Shown here piece after piece: positions 18,307 to 28,935 of a DNA stretch of 64,000 nucleotides. The notes below the pieces were generated by a model. The model searched no databases. It was not told the DNA's origin and was given only the letters and a program-made list of their open reading frames with translations. Location: positions 1,592,001-1,656,000 of the forward strand of contig NZ_CP043311.1 of the NCBI RefSeq assembly GCF_008807375.1, written 5' to 3'. Origin of the DNA: Pseudomonas lalkuanensis (GTDB lineage Bacteria; Pseudomonadota; Gammaproteobacteria; Pseudomonadales; Pseudomonadaceae). The position numbers and the translations under genes are program-made. Within the stretch, counting starts at the first letter, position 1. The number at the start of each line of letters is the position of its first letter.

Positions 18307-18861
18307 TCAGAGCCGCTTGGCGGAGAGGATCACCACCGGCTGCAACGGAACGTTCTGGTACATCCCGCGATTGCCGGTGGGTACGTTGGCGATCTGATCG
18401 ACCACATCCATGCCACGCACCACCTTGCCGAACACCGCGTAGCCGAAGTCCCGGCTGCCGTGGTCGAGGAAAGCGTTGTCGTTGTGGTTGATGAAGAACT
18501 GGCTGGTGGCCGAATTCACCGCCTGGGTACGCGCCATGGCCAGGGTGCCGCGCAGGTTGCGCAGGCCATTGTCCGCTTCGTTCTTGATCGGGTCGCGGGT
18601 TTCCTTCTGGCTCATATCGGTGTCGAAGCCGCCACCCTGGATCATGAATCCGGGAATCACGCGATGGAACACGGTGCCGTTGTAGAAGCCGGCGTCCACG
18701 TAATCGAGGAAGTTTTTCACACTGGCCGGCGCCTTGTCGGCTTCCAGTTCCACCTCGATTTCCCCGGCGCTGGTGGTCAGCAGCACGTGGGGTTTTTCGG
18801 CGGCCAGGAGGTTGAGGGAGACGAGCAGGGCGCAGGCGCCCAGGACGAGTTTCTTCAGCAT
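18307..18861 (-). CDS. ppiA: Periplasmic peptidyl-prolyl cis-trans isomerase A
   Basis: This cyclophilin speeds proline isomerisation during protein folding in the periplasm. The 184-residue protein has a signal peptide ([20 protein letters not shown], cut before AEKP). Cyclophilin motifs are clear: the catalytic arginine in [14 protein letters not shown] (near residue 65), [17 protein letters not shown] and [18 protein letters not shown]. The ATG lies inside the end of the hydrolase gene (ATGCTGA, 7-base overlap), so the two are coupled. Confidence 0.95.
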   Translation of the reverse strand: MLKKLVLGACALLVSLNLLAAEKPHVLLTTSAGEIEVELEADKAPASVKNFLDYVDAGFYNGTVFHRVIPGFMIQGGGFDTDMSQKETRDPIKNEADNGLRNLRGTLAMARTQAVNSATSQFFINHNDNAFLDHGSRDFGYAVFGKVVRGMDVVDQIANVPTGNRGMYQNVPLQPVVILSAKRL

Positions 18862-19664
18862 GGTTTCGGGTCCTTGTTGCGCTCCACTTCGGCCAGGAAG
18901 TCGAGCAGGGTGGCGTTGAATCGTTCGGGTTGATCCAGCGGTGTGGCGTGACGGGAATTCTCGATGACCACCAGCCGCGCGTTCGGCAGCTCCTTCACGT
19001 AGGCCTCCTTCTGGGAGACCGGTGTGTAGTCGCGGTCGGCGGTGATCACCAGGGTCGGGCTCTGGATACGTTGCAGGTGATCGCGTACGCCCCAGCCGAT
19101 GATGGCGTCCAGTGAGGAGAGGTAGGCGCGCTTGTCGTTCTGTGGCCAGCGCTCCTCGATCTTGCTGCGCAGGTCACCCTGTTCGGGCAGCGGGAACAGC
19201 AGGCGGCCAAGGGCCTTGGCGATGCTGTCGAGGCTGAGCAGGCGCGAGAGGGTCCAGCGCTTGGCGATCTCCAGGTAATCCTTCGGTGAACGGGGCTTCA
19301 CTTCGGGACCGCTGTTGACGATGGTCAGGCTGCGCAGCAGCTCCGGGTGATCGACGCCGAGCTGGAAGCCGATCATGCCGCCCATGCTGATGCCCACCAG
19401 GTGCACATCGATCAACCCCAGGTGCTCGATCAGCGCTGCCACGTCCTCGGCGAATGCGGCAATGCTGTAGCGCTCCTGGGGTTTGTCGGAGCGGCCGTGG
19501 CCGCGCACATCAAGGGCGATGACACGGTAATGAGCGGCGAGGGCGGGGATCTGGTACTCCCAGTCGCGGGTGCTGGAACCCAGGCCGTGTACCAGCAGCA
19601 CCGGCATGCCGTGGCCGTAGTCCTCATAGTGCAACTGGCATCCATCATTCTCGAAATACGACAT
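18855..19664 (-). CDS. Alpha/beta-hydrolase
   Basis: This is a 269-residue cytosolic alpha/beta-hydrolase fold enzyme. The oxyanion segment [10 protein letters not shown] is near residue 26, the nucleophile elbow GISMGG (Ser) near 95, an acid residue in TADRDYTPV near 210, and the catalytic histidine in [11 protein letters not shown] near 240. It resembles 3-oxoadipate enol-lactonase-type esterases, but the substrate is unknown. It overlaps ppiA by 7 bases and begins 14 bases after the LysR gene stops, so the order regulator-hydrolase-ppiA is probably one transcript. Confidence 0.9.
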   Translation of the reverse strand: MSYFENDGCQLHYEDYGHGMPVLLVHGLGSSTRDWEYQIPALAAHYRVIALDVRGHGRSDKPQERYSIAAFAEDVAALIEHLGLIDVHLVGISMGGMIGFQLGVDHPELLRSLTIVNSGPEVKPRSPKDYLEIAKRWTLSRLLSLDSIAKALGRLLFPLPEQGDLRSKIEERWPQNDKRAYLSSLDAIIGWGVRDHLQRIQSPTLVITADRDYTPVSQKEAYVKELPNARLVVIENSRHATPLDQPERFNATLLDFLAEVERNKDPKPC

Positions 19665-19677
19665 GAACGACCTCCTG

Positions 19678-20604
19678 TCAGGCGCTGGGGAGCGGGGCTG
19701 CGAATGGCGCGTCCAGCGGCGCCGAGTCGAAGGTCTTGATCAGCTCGACCAGGATCTGTGATGCCGGCCCGAGGGCCTTGTCCTTGTTGGAATAGAGATA
19801 GAAGGAGGGGTGGCGGCTGCCGCCCTGCTCCAGGGGCAGCGGCTTGAGCTGTCCGTCCTTGAGTTCCCGCTCGATCAAGTGGCGTGGCAACCAGGCAAAG
19901 CCCAGGCCGCTGCTGACGAAGTTGGCGGCGGTGGACAGGCTGCCCACCGTCCAGCGTTGCTCCGCGCCGAGCCAGCCGACGTTGCGCGGCTGGGTTCGGC
20001 CAGTATCGCGGATCACCACCTGCAACTGGCTTTCCAGGTCCTGGAAGTTGATCTGGCGCTGCAGGCGATGCAGGGGATGATCGGGGTGGGCGACGGCGAC
20101 GAACTCCACCGAGCAGAGCCCGGCGCCCAGGTAGCCCTGGATGTCCAGGCCGGTGATGGCGAGGTCGGCGGAGCCTTCCAGCAGCACTTCCTCGACGCCG
20201 GAGAGCACTTCTTCGCGCAGGCGCACGCGGCAACCGCGGCTTTGCGGCATGAAGGCGGAGAGGGCGCGCACCAGGCGGGCGTTGGGGTAGGCCGCGTCGA
20301 CTACCAGGCGCACCTCGGCTTCCCAACCCTGTTCCATGTGGTGGGCCAGTTCTTCCAACTGGCTGGCCTGCTTGACCAGCTGGCGCGAGCGGCGTAGCAG
20401 CACTTCACCGGCTTCGGTCAGCACCGCCTTGCGCCCTTCGATGCGCAGCAGGGGAACGCCCAGCTGTTCCTGCATACGCGCGACCGTGTAGCTGACCGAG
20501 GATTGCGAGCGATGGGTGGCTTCCGCCGCCTGGGCGAAGCCGCCGTGATCCACCACGGCCTGCAGGGTCCGCCACTGGTCCAGGGTTACGCGCGGGGCTT
20601 TCAT
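19678..20604 (-). CDS. LysR-family transcriptional regulator (PA3225-like)
   Basis: This 308-residue LysR regulator has an N-terminal winged helix-turn-helix (LDQWRTLQAVVDHGGFAQAA, then RSQSSVSYTVARMQEQLGV) and a C-terminal effector domain. The ATG at 20604 gives the usual start; a frame extending to 20715 lacks homology. It is divergent from a small exported protein, with 109 bp between. The gene order matches the P. aeruginosa region where the LysR protein PA3225 is reported to repress efflux genes (from memory). The inducer is unknown. Confidence 0.92.
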   Translation of the reverse strand: MKAPRVTLDQWRTLQAVVDHGGFAQAAEATHRSQSSVSYTVARMQEQLGVPLLRIEGRKAVLTEAGEVLLRRSRQLVKQASQLEELAHHMEQGWEAEVRLVVDAAYPNARLVRALSAFMPQSRGCRVRLREEVLSGVEEVLLEGSADLAITGLDIQGYLGAGLCSVEFVAVAHPDHPLHRLQRQINFQDLESQLQVVIRDTGRTQPRNVGWLGAEQRWTVGSLSTAANFVSSGLGFAWLPRHLIERELKDGQLKPLPLEQGGSRHPSFYLYSNKDKALGPASQILVELIKTFDSAPLDAPFAAPLPSA

Positions 20605-20713
20605 GCGGTGCTGCTCCTCTAGCTGCTCATGCAGGCAGATTGTGTGTGCCCATGGCGCTGATTCCGCCTGTGGCGCTCTGTTAAGCTGGCGTTCTCTGCA
20701 CTGGAGATCGCCC

Positions 20714-21028
20714 ATGAAGAAACTCTGCTGTGCCCTGTTCGCCCTGTTGCCGACCCTGGTCCTTGCCTATCCCATCGAGGTGGAGAAGCAATACAACGGC
20801 GCCGAGATCGTCTACGACACCACCGATATTGCAAGCAACATGGCCGCCATCAATATCCAGAACGTTGGTGGAACCGCAGCGGAGTGCAAAGCGGTGTTCG
20901 TCAACGGGCCTGAAACCCCCAAGGTGCGCAAAGCCGTGATCGAAAGTGGCAAGAGCGCCTACGTGACGGCCAACTTCACCCGTGCAGTGATCAAGCTGCG
21001 GATCAAGCTGACGTGCAATCCCAAGTAG
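20714..21028 (+). CDS. Small exported protein (104 aa, PA3224-like)
   Basis: A signal peptide (MKKLCCALFALLPTLVLA) precedes YPIEVEKQYNGAEIVYDT. The mature chain of about 86 residues has two cysteines (ECKAVF and LTCNPK) that could form a disulfide, and alternating beta-type segments. No known domain is recognised. A GGAGAT ribosome site lies 6-7 bases before the ATG. It is divergent from the LysR gene and co-directional with azoR; a similar protein sits at this place in P. aeruginosa. Periplasmic role unknown. Confidence 0.8.
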   Translation: MKKLCCALFALLPTLVLAYPIEVEKQYNGAEIVYDTTDIASNMAAINIQNVGGTAAECKAVFVNGPETPKVRKAVIESGKSAYVTANFTRAVIKLRIKLTCNPK

Positions 21029-21189
21029 TCAGAGGCAGGATTCGGGCACAGCAACCAGCCTAGTGCCCCTTCTGTTACAAATCAACTTTCTTGATATTTT
21101 TAGGCGGATATTTACGCTTTTTTATCGATTAGTGACGAAATAATCTGCACCCCATCGACGCAATCAACCCCCCGATGGAGGTAGCCCAA
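21029..21189. promoter_or_regulatory. AT-rich promoter region of azoreductase gene
   Basis: This gap is clearly AT-rich (TTGATATTTTTAGGCGGATATTTACGC near 21093-21119, then TTTTTTATCGATTAGTGACG). It probably contains the azoR promoter; a possible -10 lies in the ATCGATTAG region. The ribosome site GGAGGT at 21177 fixes the start at 21190. Confidence 0.5.
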
Positions 21190-21789
21190 ATGTCCCGCGT
21201 ACTCGTCATCGAAAGCAGCGCCCGCCAGCAAGGTTCCGTTTCCCGCCAGCTCACCCTGGATTTCATCGCCAAGTGGCAAGCCGCCCACCCGGCCGATGAG
21301 ATCACCGTTCGCGACCTCGCCACCGAGCAGGTTCCGCACCTGGACGCCGACCTCCTGGGTGGCTGGATGAAGCCCGCCGAACAGCAGAGCGAAAGCGAAA
21401 AGGCCGCCCTGCAGCGCTCCAACCTGTTGACCGAGGAACTGCTGGCTGCCGACGTGCTGGTAATGGCTGCCCCCATGTACAACTTCGCCATCCCCAGCAC
21501 CCTGAAATCCTGGCTGGACCACGTGCTGCGCGCCGGCGTCACCTTCAAGTACACCGAAACCGGCCCCAAGGGCCTGCTCACTGGCAAGCGCGCCTTTGTC
21601 CTGACCGCTCGCGGCGGCATCTACTCCGGCAGCCCGCTGGATCATCAGGAGCCCTACCTGCGCCAGGCCATGAGCTTCATCGGCATCCATGACGTGACTT
21701 TCATTCATGCCGAAGGCCTGAACATGGGCAACGAATTCCAGGAGAAGGGCCTGGCCTCCGCCAAGGCTCAACTGGCCCAGGTCGCCTGA
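21190..21789 (+). CDS. azoR: FMN-dependent NADH-azoreductase
   Basis: This flavodoxin-fold enzyme reduces azo dyes and quinones with NAD(P)H and FMN. The 199-residue protein starts MSRVLVIESSARQQGSVSRQL, where SARQQGSVS contacts the FMN phosphate. APMYNFAIPSTLKSWLDHVLRAGVTF (near residues 95-120, shown as family-typical) and TARGGIYS follow. GGAGGT sits 8 bases before the ATG at 21190; an ATG at 21175 precedes that ribosome site and is less likely. P. aeruginosa has three such enzymes, and the context here corresponds to AzoR3. Confidence 0.94.
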   Translation: MSRVLVIESSARQQGSVSRQLTLDFIAKWQAAHPADEITVRDLATEQVPHLDADLLGGWMKPAEQQSESEKAALQRSNLLTEELLAADVLVMAAPMYNFAIPSTLKSWLDHVLRAGVTFKYTETGPKGLLTGKRAFVLTARGGIYSGSPLDHQEPYLRQAMSFIGIHDVTFIHAEGLNMGNEFQEKGLASAKAQLAQVA

Positions 21790-21849
21790 TCCGCCGTTCC
21801 GCTCCTCGCTCCTCCAGGTGCGCCATGGCTCCTTGAGCGCACCCACTCT

Positions 21850-21879
21850 GCCCGGCCTGGTTCAGGTCGGGCTTTTTTA
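21850..21879 (+). terminator. Rho-independent terminator of azoR
   Basis: GCCCGGCCTG pairs with CAGGTCGGGC around a GTT loop and is followed by TTTTTTAT, about 60 bases after the stop. Confidence 0.92.
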
Positions 21880-22269
21880 TGGGCGACGAGAAACAGAGAC
21901 CGGTGCCCTCCTTGGCGAATGAATTCGCCGCCACAGGGAAGTGCCCGGGCTGAACGCCGGCACGTATAGCTCCCTCTCCCCCTGGGGCGAACAGGCAGGC
22001 TTTCGGATGCACTGCTTCCGGTACCGATGAGCGCCAGGACGCGCAGCGATCTGGCTGGGGCGCAGGGTGAGGTTGGGTTGAGGGGCACCGTGGGCCGCTC
22101 GGACTCAAGTCATGCCGTTTTCAACAACGCCAGCGACGGCCCTGCCCGGATGGTCAGATTCCGCCCTTGCTAATCTTCCGCTCGCGGCAAGGAAGGCGTA
22201 TGTTCGCCGGCTGCTTCGCGAGGCCCTGATGATGTCGTCCCATTCCCTTCTCCACGTGCAGAGACGGTC
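21880..22269. other. 390-bp gap with repeat remnants
   Basis: No gene is seen. GCGAATGAATTCGCCGCCACAG (near 21915) is a half copy of the REP-type repeat. TCCCTCTCCCCCTGGGG (near 21971) resembles a fragment of the CCCTCTCCC/GGGAGAGGG element at 26.46 kb. The last 100 bases must hold the promoter of the downstream permease gene. Confidence 0.5.
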
Positions 22270-23166
22270 ATGAAGCTGTCCGGTCGTGGTGTCTCGCTGT
22301 CCCTGACGGCGTCCGTCCTGTTCGCCCTGATGCCTGGTTACGTGCGCGAGCTGGCGCCGCTGGATGGCGTTCAGGTATTCGCCCAGCGGGTGCTCTGGTC
22401 GATCCCGGCGGTGCTCCTGTTATTGATGCTGACCCGCCAATGGCCCGCATTCGTTGCCGTGCTCGGTCGACTCAGGCGCGAGCCATTGCTCCTGGCTTCC
22501 CTGCCACTTGCGGCGGTACTGATCGGCCTTCAATGGGGGCTGTTCCTCTGGGCGCCCCTGCAGGGACGGATGCTGGAGGTGTCCCTTGGTTATTTCCTGC
22601 TGCCCCTGGCGATGGTGGTGGCGGGACGGGTGTTCTATGCCGAGCGCCTGCGACCGCTGCAACTGGTGGCGGTGCTCTGCGCCCTGGCCGGAGTGCTGCA
22701 CGAACTCTGGCTGACCCGCGCCTTCTCCTGGCTGACCCTGGTCACCGCCCTGGGCTATCCGCCTTATTTCATGCTGCGGCGCTGGATGAAGCTGGATGCA
22801 TTGTCCGGCTTCATCCTGGAAATGGCAGTGCTGGCGCCCCTGGCCATCTGGCTGATCGCGAGCTTCTCGCCGCCGGGTGCCTTCAGCCAGGCGCCGCAAC
22901 TCTGGTGGCTGATTCCTGGCCTGGGATTACTGGGCACCCTGGCATTCGCGGCCATGATGGCATCCAGCCGGCTGCTACCCCTGGGGTTGTTCGGGATTCT
23001 CAGCTACGTGGAGCCGGTGCTGCTGTTTGCGGTGGCGGTGGCGTTCCTCGGCGAGCCCTTCAACCCCGCCCAGCTCTGGACCTACCTGCCGATCTGGCTG
23101 GCCGTGCTGCTGATCGGCGGGGACAGCGCGATGCTGTTGCGCAGGCAGGCCCGCAAAGGGTTCTGA
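22270..23166 (+). CDS. rarD: EamA-family permease, RarD type
   Basis: This is a 298-residue inner-membrane protein with ten predicted spans in two EamA halves. GLQWGLFLWAPLQGRMLEVS and LGYFLLPLAMVVAGRVFYAE match the RarD signature (second half of domain 1), and GYPPYFMLRRWMKLDAL begins the second domain. FGILSYVEPVLLFAVAVAFLGEPF is the conserved end. RarD was named for chloramphenicol sensitivity, but its substrate is not established. It stands alone, with a convergent Nudix gene 10 bases after its end. Confidence 0.88.
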   Translation: MKLSGRGVSLSLTASVLFALMPGYVRELAPLDGVQVFAQRVLWSIPAVLLLLMLTRQWPAFVAVLGRLRREPLLLASLPLAAVLIGLQWGLFLWAPLQGRMLEVSLGYFLLPLAMVVAGRVFYAERLRPLQLVAVLCALAGVLHELWLTRAFSWLTLVTALGYPPYFMLRRWMKLDALSGFILEMAVLAPLAIWLIASFSPPGAFSQAPQLWWLIPGLGLLGTLAFAAMMASSRLLPLGLFGILSYVEPVLLFAVAVAFLGEPFNPAQLWTYLPIWLAVLLIGGDSAMLLRRQARKGF

Positions 23167-23176
23167 ACAGGGTCGC

Positions 23177-23572
23177 TCAGCGACCCGCCAGGGCGTCCAG
23201 CACGTGGTCGCGCAGCAGCGGGGCCAGATTTTCCGGGTGGGGCTGGCCGGGCTCCAGCCAGGCCAGTTCTTCCAACTCGGCCGCTGCTTCCACGGCGTGG
23301 GGCAGGCGGGCGATGAAGATGTCGGCATCCACCCAGGTGTCCGCCTCATTGGCGGCCGGCGCGCGGAAGCGGCCCAGCGGAGCCAGGGCCGAGGCTTCCA
23401 GGCGCAGCTGAAGTTCTTCCCAGAGTTCGCGTTGCAGGGCCTGAAGCGGGCTTTCGTCAGCCTCGCGCTTGCCGCCGGGCAGCATCAACGCGTGGGTGCC
23501 GCGTTTGCGCACCAGCAGCAGGCGATCTTGCGGGTCGAGCAGGCAGGCGGCGGCGATATTCAGGGTGGTCAT
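23177..23572 (-). CDS. Nudix hydrolase (MutT-like)
   Basis: This 131-residue protein is a pyrophosphohydrolase with the Nudix box complete: GGKREADESPLQALQRELWE plus EL, giving the G-x5-E-x7-RE-x2-EE pattern near residues 34-56. LLLVRKRGTHALMLPGGK is typical of MutT-like housecleaning enzymes. The substrate is not visible. Its ATG overlaps the stop of the RibD/DHFR-like gene by 4 bases (ATGA), so the pair is co-translated. Confidence 0.92.
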   Translation of the reverse strand: MTTLNIAAACLLDPQDRLLLVRKRGTHALMLPGGKREADESPLQALQRELWEELQLRLEASALAPLGRFRAPAANEADTWVDADIFIARLPHAVEAAAELEELAWLEPGQPHPENLAPLLRDHVLDALAGR

Positions 23573-24114
23573 GGCGTCTCGGCTTCGGTCAGGAGTTGGT
23601 AGTGCAGCTGCACCACGCCGGTGGTAAAGCTGCGCTGCTCGCGAAACTGGAGGCGGCGTTCGAGGCCGGTGGCGAACATCGGGATACCGGCACCCAGGAG
23701 GTGGGGAATGACGCTGACCACCAGTTCATCGAGCAGCCCGGCAGAGTAGCAGGTCCCCGCCAGCGAACCACCCCCGACCAGCCAGACGCGCCGGCAGCCG
23801 GCGGCGGCCAGTTGCTCGAGGGCCTGGGCCGGCGTGTCGTGGCTGATCTGTACGTCCGGGCTGGCTTGTGGGGGTTCGTTGCGGGTCAGCACGATGCAGG
23901 GTCTGCCGGGATACGGCCATTCGCCGCCGAACGCCAGGATGCTCTCGTAGGTCATCCGCCCCATCAGCAGGCCATCGATGCTGGAGTAGAAGGCCTGGTA
24001 TCCATGATCGTCACCCGACTCCTCGATGGGCTTCAGCCAGTCGACGCGGCCGTCGGGACGGGCGATGTAGCCATCGAGGCTGGCGGCGACGTAGTAGATC
24101 AGGGCTGGACGCAT
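23569..24114 (-). CDS. Dihydrofolate reductase family protein (RibD C-terminal type)
   Basis: The 181-residue protein begins YYVAASLDGYIARPDGRVDW, the hallmark of stand-alone RibD-C/DHFR-like reductases (YwjB/YyaP group). GLLMGRMTYESILAFGGEWP and RRVWLVGGGSLAGTCYSAGL are the NADPH-binding segments, and LVVSVIPHLLGAGIPMF closes the fold. It is an NADPH-dependent reductase of unknown substrate. It is followed by the Nudix gene in a 4-base overlap and divergent from the helicase gene. Confidence 0.9.
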   Translation of the reverse strand: MRPALIYYVAASLDGYIARPDGRVDWLKPIEESGDDHGYQAFYSSIDGLLMGRMTYESILAFGGEWPYPGRPCIVLTRNEPPQASPDVQISHDTPAQALEQLAAAGCRRVWLVGGGSLAGTCYSAGLLDELVVSVIPHLLGAGIPMFATGLERRLQFREQRSFTTGVVQLHYQLLTEAETP

Positions 24115-24251
24115 GGAGAAGCTCCTGGAAAGGGTGCAGAGAGCGTATACCTGCTCGGGTTTTCCGTCGCTGGCTCATTCGGAAATCGGGCGTTTGCTCC
24201 CGACTCCGGGTAACCTATGCAGCTATTTACGCTTTTGATCGAGGTAACCCC

Positions 24252-25579
<1,328 letters not shown>

Positions 25580-25583
<4 letters not shown>

Positions 25584-26074
25584 TCCGTCGGCTTGTCCCG
25601 GCCTCGCTGCTCTTCGCGCTGGGTTCGGCGCAGGCCGAGGTCTATCGCTGCATCCAGGCAGATGGCGTGGTGCGTTACACCGATCAGGGCTGCGGATCGC
25701 TGGAAGGTTCGCGGCCGCTGGCCAGTGCGGATGCCGTTGAGCAACTGCTGCAGACTGCCGCGAACGGATTGGGCCAGTGGGTGCAGCCCCTGCTGGGTGG
25801 CGCTGCGCCCGGGACGCTGTTGCTGGCGGTCTATCTGCTCATGAGCCTGGTCTGCTTCGTCGCGTACTGGCGTGACAAGCGCTTCGCCGTAGCCGGGGCA
25901 GAACGTACGCCCGAATCGCGTCTCCACCTGTACGAACTCCTCGGCGGCTGGCCGGGCGGCCTGCTGGCCCAGAGGCTGATTCGCCACAAGAATCGCAAGG
26001 TCGCCTACCAGGTGAAGTTCTGGCTGATCGTGGCCGTGCACCTGGGGGGGCTGGGGTACTGGTTGTTTCATTGA
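25580..26074 (+). CDS. DUF4124-DUF1294 membrane protein
   Basis: This 164-residue protein has a signal-like start (MIRRLVPASLLFALGSAQA). A DUF4124 segment follows (EVYRCIQADGVVRYTDQGC). The DUF1294 domain carries two to three membrane spans (LLLAVYLLMSLVCFVAYWRD near residues 80-99) and the family core LYELLGGWPGGLLAQRLIRH plus KVAYQVKFWLIV. It is an inner-membrane protein of unknown function. The combination of an N-terminal exported DUF4124 with DUF1294 is seen in other pseudomonads. Its start overlaps the helicase stop by 4 bases. Confidence 0.85.
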
Positions 26075-26505
26075 GGCGAGCACGGCGGACCTGCGGCCCG
26101 CTTGGCGAATGAATTGGCTATGTCTGCGTCAGGTATTGCTAGAACCGCTGAGCCAAGCGGATTGCCGACTTCCGGGGATGTCTCTGGTTTCGCCTGCCGG
26201 CGAGTCAGTTCTTTCAAACGTCGAAGTGCCGCCCACAAAGAAGTAACCAAGAACGTTTGCCCCGGCATCCGACCCGGCTGCACCGGGTGCCCTCCCTCCA
26301 TCGTCGCTCCGGGGGCACGGCGAGCGGCATCCATGCCGCTCGCCCCCTCTGCAACGATTCCGTTAGGCCTCCTGAAGGGGCACGGGTCGTCGCTCCACCT
26401 TCCTCGCTGAGTTTCAGGTCGTTTTGGGCTTCAGGATGAATTCATCGCGCCAGGCGCGAGTCCCCCCCTCTCCCATCGGGAGAGGGCCGGGGATGAGGGG
26501 GCCTC
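26075..26505. repeat. 431-bp intergenic region of degenerate Pseudomonas repeats
   Basis: No real gene is present. GCGAATGAATTGGCT (26104) is a half REP. From about 26232 (AAAGAAGTAACCAAGAACG) to 26391 (CGTTAGGCCTCCTGAAGGGG) runs a decayed copy of a long pseudomonad intergenic element containing GCTCCGGGGGCACGGCGAGCGG and an inverted GCATCCATGC. A fragment of its end recurs at 47,433-47,470. CCCTCTCCCATCGGGAGAGGG (26464-26487) is a separate hairpin repeat. Open frames here follow the repeats and look spurious. Confidence 0.6.
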
Positions 26506-27483
26506 TCAGGGCACCAGTACGATCTTCCCATTCCGCTCGCCACCGGCTGCAGCGGCGACGGCTTCCTTGATCCGGCTGATGTCATAGGTGGCGGCGATGC
26601 GTGCCTTGAGCTTGCCGCTGGCGATCAGTTGGATCAGTTCGCCGAACAATTGCATCTGTTGCTGCGGCGTGGCCTGGCGGAACCAGCGCGCCAGCCAGAA
26701 GCCTTTCAGGGTCACATCGCGGAACACGAAGGAGCCCGGATTCACCTGGCAGGGCTCGCCGCTCATGCGGCCGTAGTTCACCAGCACGCCGCCCTCGGCC
26801 AGGCTGGCCGCGAGATGGTCGGTGGAGGCGCCGCCCACGGCGTCGATGCCCAGTTTCACCGGCGTGCCGCCGGTGGCTTCGCGCACGCGCTTGGCCAGGT
26901 CGGGGCCGTCCACCAGCACGACGTCGCCGCCTTCGGCCTGCACGGCGGCCACCGCCGAGTCGCGACGCACCACGTTGATGGTCTTCAGGCCGCGGATCTT
27001 CGCGAGCTGGATCAGGTAGCTGCCCACTCCCGAGTTGGCGGCGTTCTGGATCACCCAGTCGCCTGGCTGCAGGTCGACGAAATCACGCAGCATCAGGTAG
27101 GCAGTGGGCGGGTTGACGGTGAGCATCGCCAGTTGCTGCGGATCGGCGCTGGGCAGGGGGATGAGCTGCTTGGCCTCGGCGATCAGGTGGGTACGCCAGG
27201 TGCCGCAACCCACCGGAAGCAGCACGGTCTGGCCGGGCTTCAGGCCGGTGACGTCGGCGGCCACTTCCAGCACTTCTCCCACGCCTTCATTGCCGCCGAT
27301 GGCGGGCAGCGGCGGCAGCATGCCGTATTCGCCGGTCAGGGTGAGTACATCGGATGGGTTGATCGGTGCCGCCAGTACCTTAACCAGCGCCTGGCCGGCG
27401 GCCACGGCTGGCAGTTCGAACTCCACGGCTTCGATCACGTCCTGGGGCACCGGGCCACGGGTCTTGTATTCGGCTTTGAGCAT
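26506..27483 (-). CDS. Zinc-independent MDR-family reductase (MECR/2-enoyl thioester reductase-like)
   Basis: This is a 325-residue medium-chain reductase, NADPH-dependent by family. INPSDVLTLTGEYGMLPPLP, GGNEGVGEV and LPVGCGTWRTHLI match the MECR group of trans-2-enoyl thioester reductases and lack the zinc ligands of alcohol dehydrogenases. The cofactor loop NAANSGVGSYLIQLAKIRG is near residue 140. ATG at 27483 gives the family N-terminus (MLKAEYKTRG); the upstream-open part has no similarity. It could reduce enoyl thioesters or other activated C=C bonds. It is divergent from the phosphatase gene. Confidence 0.88.
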   Translation of the reverse strand: MLKAEYKTRGPVPQDVIEAVEFELPAVAAGQALVKVLAAPINPSDVLTLTGEYGMLPPLPAIGGNEGVGEVLEVAADVTGLKPGQTVLLPVGCGTWRTHLIAEAKQLIPLPSADPQQLAMLTVNPPTAYLMLRDFVDLQPGDWVIQNAANSGVGSYLIQLAKIRGLKTINVVRRDSAVAAVQAEGGDVVLVDGPDLAKRVREATGGTPVKLGIDAVGGASTDHLAASLAEGGVLVNYGRMSGEPCQVNPGSFVFRDVTLKGFWLARWFRQATPQQQMQLFGELIQLIASGKLKARIAATYDISRIKEAVAAAAGGERNGKIVLVP

Positions 27484-27704
27484 GACGCTTCTCCTGGCGG
27501 CTTGAGGGGAGGTTGAGTCTAGCCGCAGGCGGTCGAGACGGACTGAATCCTCTGCCATTCCCGTGGCTGATCGGCTGGCGCTAAGAGAATGCTGGAGGTC
27601 GTTCTGGTGCCGGCTCCGGTCAGAGCCTTTGCTAGGTTCGGCGACGAAGCTGGAGTCGGGGCTTCGCCATGCTCACGCAAATCATCAGAAGGAATAAGAA
27701 GAAG
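27484..27704. promoter_or_regulatory. Divergent region, reductase / phosphorylcholine phosphatase-like gene
   Basis: These 221 bp carry both promoters. The right end holds AGAAGGAATAAGAAGAAG directly before the ATG at 27705, a purine-rich ribosome site that decides that start. No operator is clear. Confidence 0.4.
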
Positions 27705-28763
27705 ATGAAGATCGCCAAGACGTTGATCTCCGCTGCACTGTGCCTGGGGTTGGCCAGTGGCGCCCAGGCCGCGACCGAACTCAAGCACTGGCCGGAGCCG
27801 GCGGCGAAGCAACTGGATGCGCTGATTGCCAGGCACGCCAACCAGGGCAACTTCGCCGTATTCGACATGGACAACACCAGCTATCGCTACGACCTGGAGG
27901 AATCCCTGTTGCCCTTCCTGGAAATGAAGGGCGTCCTCACCCGCGAGAAGCTCGACCCCTCGCTCAAACTGATCCCCTTCAAGGATGTGAAGGGGCACAA
28001 GGAAAGCCTCAACAGCTATTACTACCGCCTCTGCGAAGTCGACGACCTGGTCTGCTATCCCTGGGTCGCCCAGGTGTTTTCCGGCTTCACCCTGCGTGAG
28101 CTGAAGGGTTATGTCGACGAGCTGATGGCCTACGGCAAGCCGGTCCCCGCCACCTATTACGAAGGGGACGAAGTGAAGACCATCGAGATCAACCCGCCGA
28201 AGATCTTCACCGGCCAGAAGGAGCTGATGAACAAGCTCAACGAGAATGGCATCGAGGTCTACATCATCACTGCCGCCCTGGAAGAACTGGTGCGGATGGT
28301 CGCTTCGGACCCGAAGTACGGCTACAACGTGAAGCCGGAGAACGTCATCGGCGTCACCACGCTGCTGAAGGACCGCACGTCCGGCGCGGTGACCACCAGC
28401 CGCAAGCAGATCACCGATGGCAAGTATGACCCGAAGGCCAACCTCGACCTGGAACTGACGCCTTACCTGTGGACTCCGGCCACCTGGATGTCAGGCAAGT
28501 ACGCGGCGATCCTCACCTATATCGACGAGTGGAAGAAGCCGATCCTCGCCGCTGGCGACACGCCCATCAGCGACGGCTACATGATGTTCCACGGTACCGA
28601 TGTGGCCAATGGCGGCATCAATCTGTGGATCAACCGCAAGGCCAAGTACATGGATCAGATCAGCGCGATGCAGAAGCGCAATGCCGAGGCCCAGGCCAGG
28701 CAAGGCGTGCCGGTGACAGCGGACAAGAACTGGATCGTGGTGGTGCCTGAAGACATCCAGTGA
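27705..28763 (+). CDS. Exported HAD phosphatase, phosphorylcholine phosphatase (PchP)-like
   Basis: The 352-residue protein has a signal peptide ([19 protein letters not shown], cut after AQA). Its HAD motif I is [12 protein letters not shown] (Asp54, Asp56), motif II lies near [14 protein letters not shown], and a late [11 protein letters not shown] region serves as motif III/IV. This is the layout of Pseudomonas PchP, a periplasmic phosphatase freeing choline from phosphorylcholine. A start at 27669 is possible, but the one at 27705 has the ribosome site and a proper signal peptide. A terminator follows. The next gene encodes a zinc phospholipase-C-like protein, which would supply its substrate. 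Confidence 0.85.
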   Translation: MKIAKTLISAALCLGLASGAQAATELKHWPEPAAKQLDALIARHANQGNFAVFDMDNTSYRYDLEESLLPFLEMKGVLTREKLDPSLKLIPFKDVKGHKESLNSYYYRLCEVDDLVCYPWVAQVFSGFTLRELKGYVDELMAYGKPVPATYYEGDEVKTIEINPPKIFTGQKELMNKLNENGIEVYIITAALEELVRMVASDPKYGYNVKPENVIGVTTLLKDRTSGAVTTSRKQITDGKYDPKANLDLELTPYLWTPATWMSGKYAAILTYIDEWKKPILAAGDTPISDGYMMFHGTDVANGGINLWINRKAKYMDQISAMQKRNAEAQARQGVPVTADKNWIVVVPEDIQ

Positions 28764-28777
28764 CCGCATGTCTTCGT

Positions 28778-28805
28778 GAAACGACCGCCTCCGGGCGGTC
28801 GTTTC
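28778..28805 (+). terminator. Rho-independent terminator after PchP-like gene
   Basis: GAAACGACCGCC and GGCGGTCGTTTC pair perfectly around TCCG, followed by GTTTC, 15 bases after the stop codon. Confidence 0.88.
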
Positions 28806-28935
28806 GTTTCATGCACTAGAGTCATTCCTGTCGGCTTGATCGGTGAGTCGGGTTGTCCTGGCTGGACAGTGATGCCCCACGCCGTGGCTGTTACCCTGCC
28901 GGGCCTTGCCTGACCCCCCCGTCATGGAGTGATCG

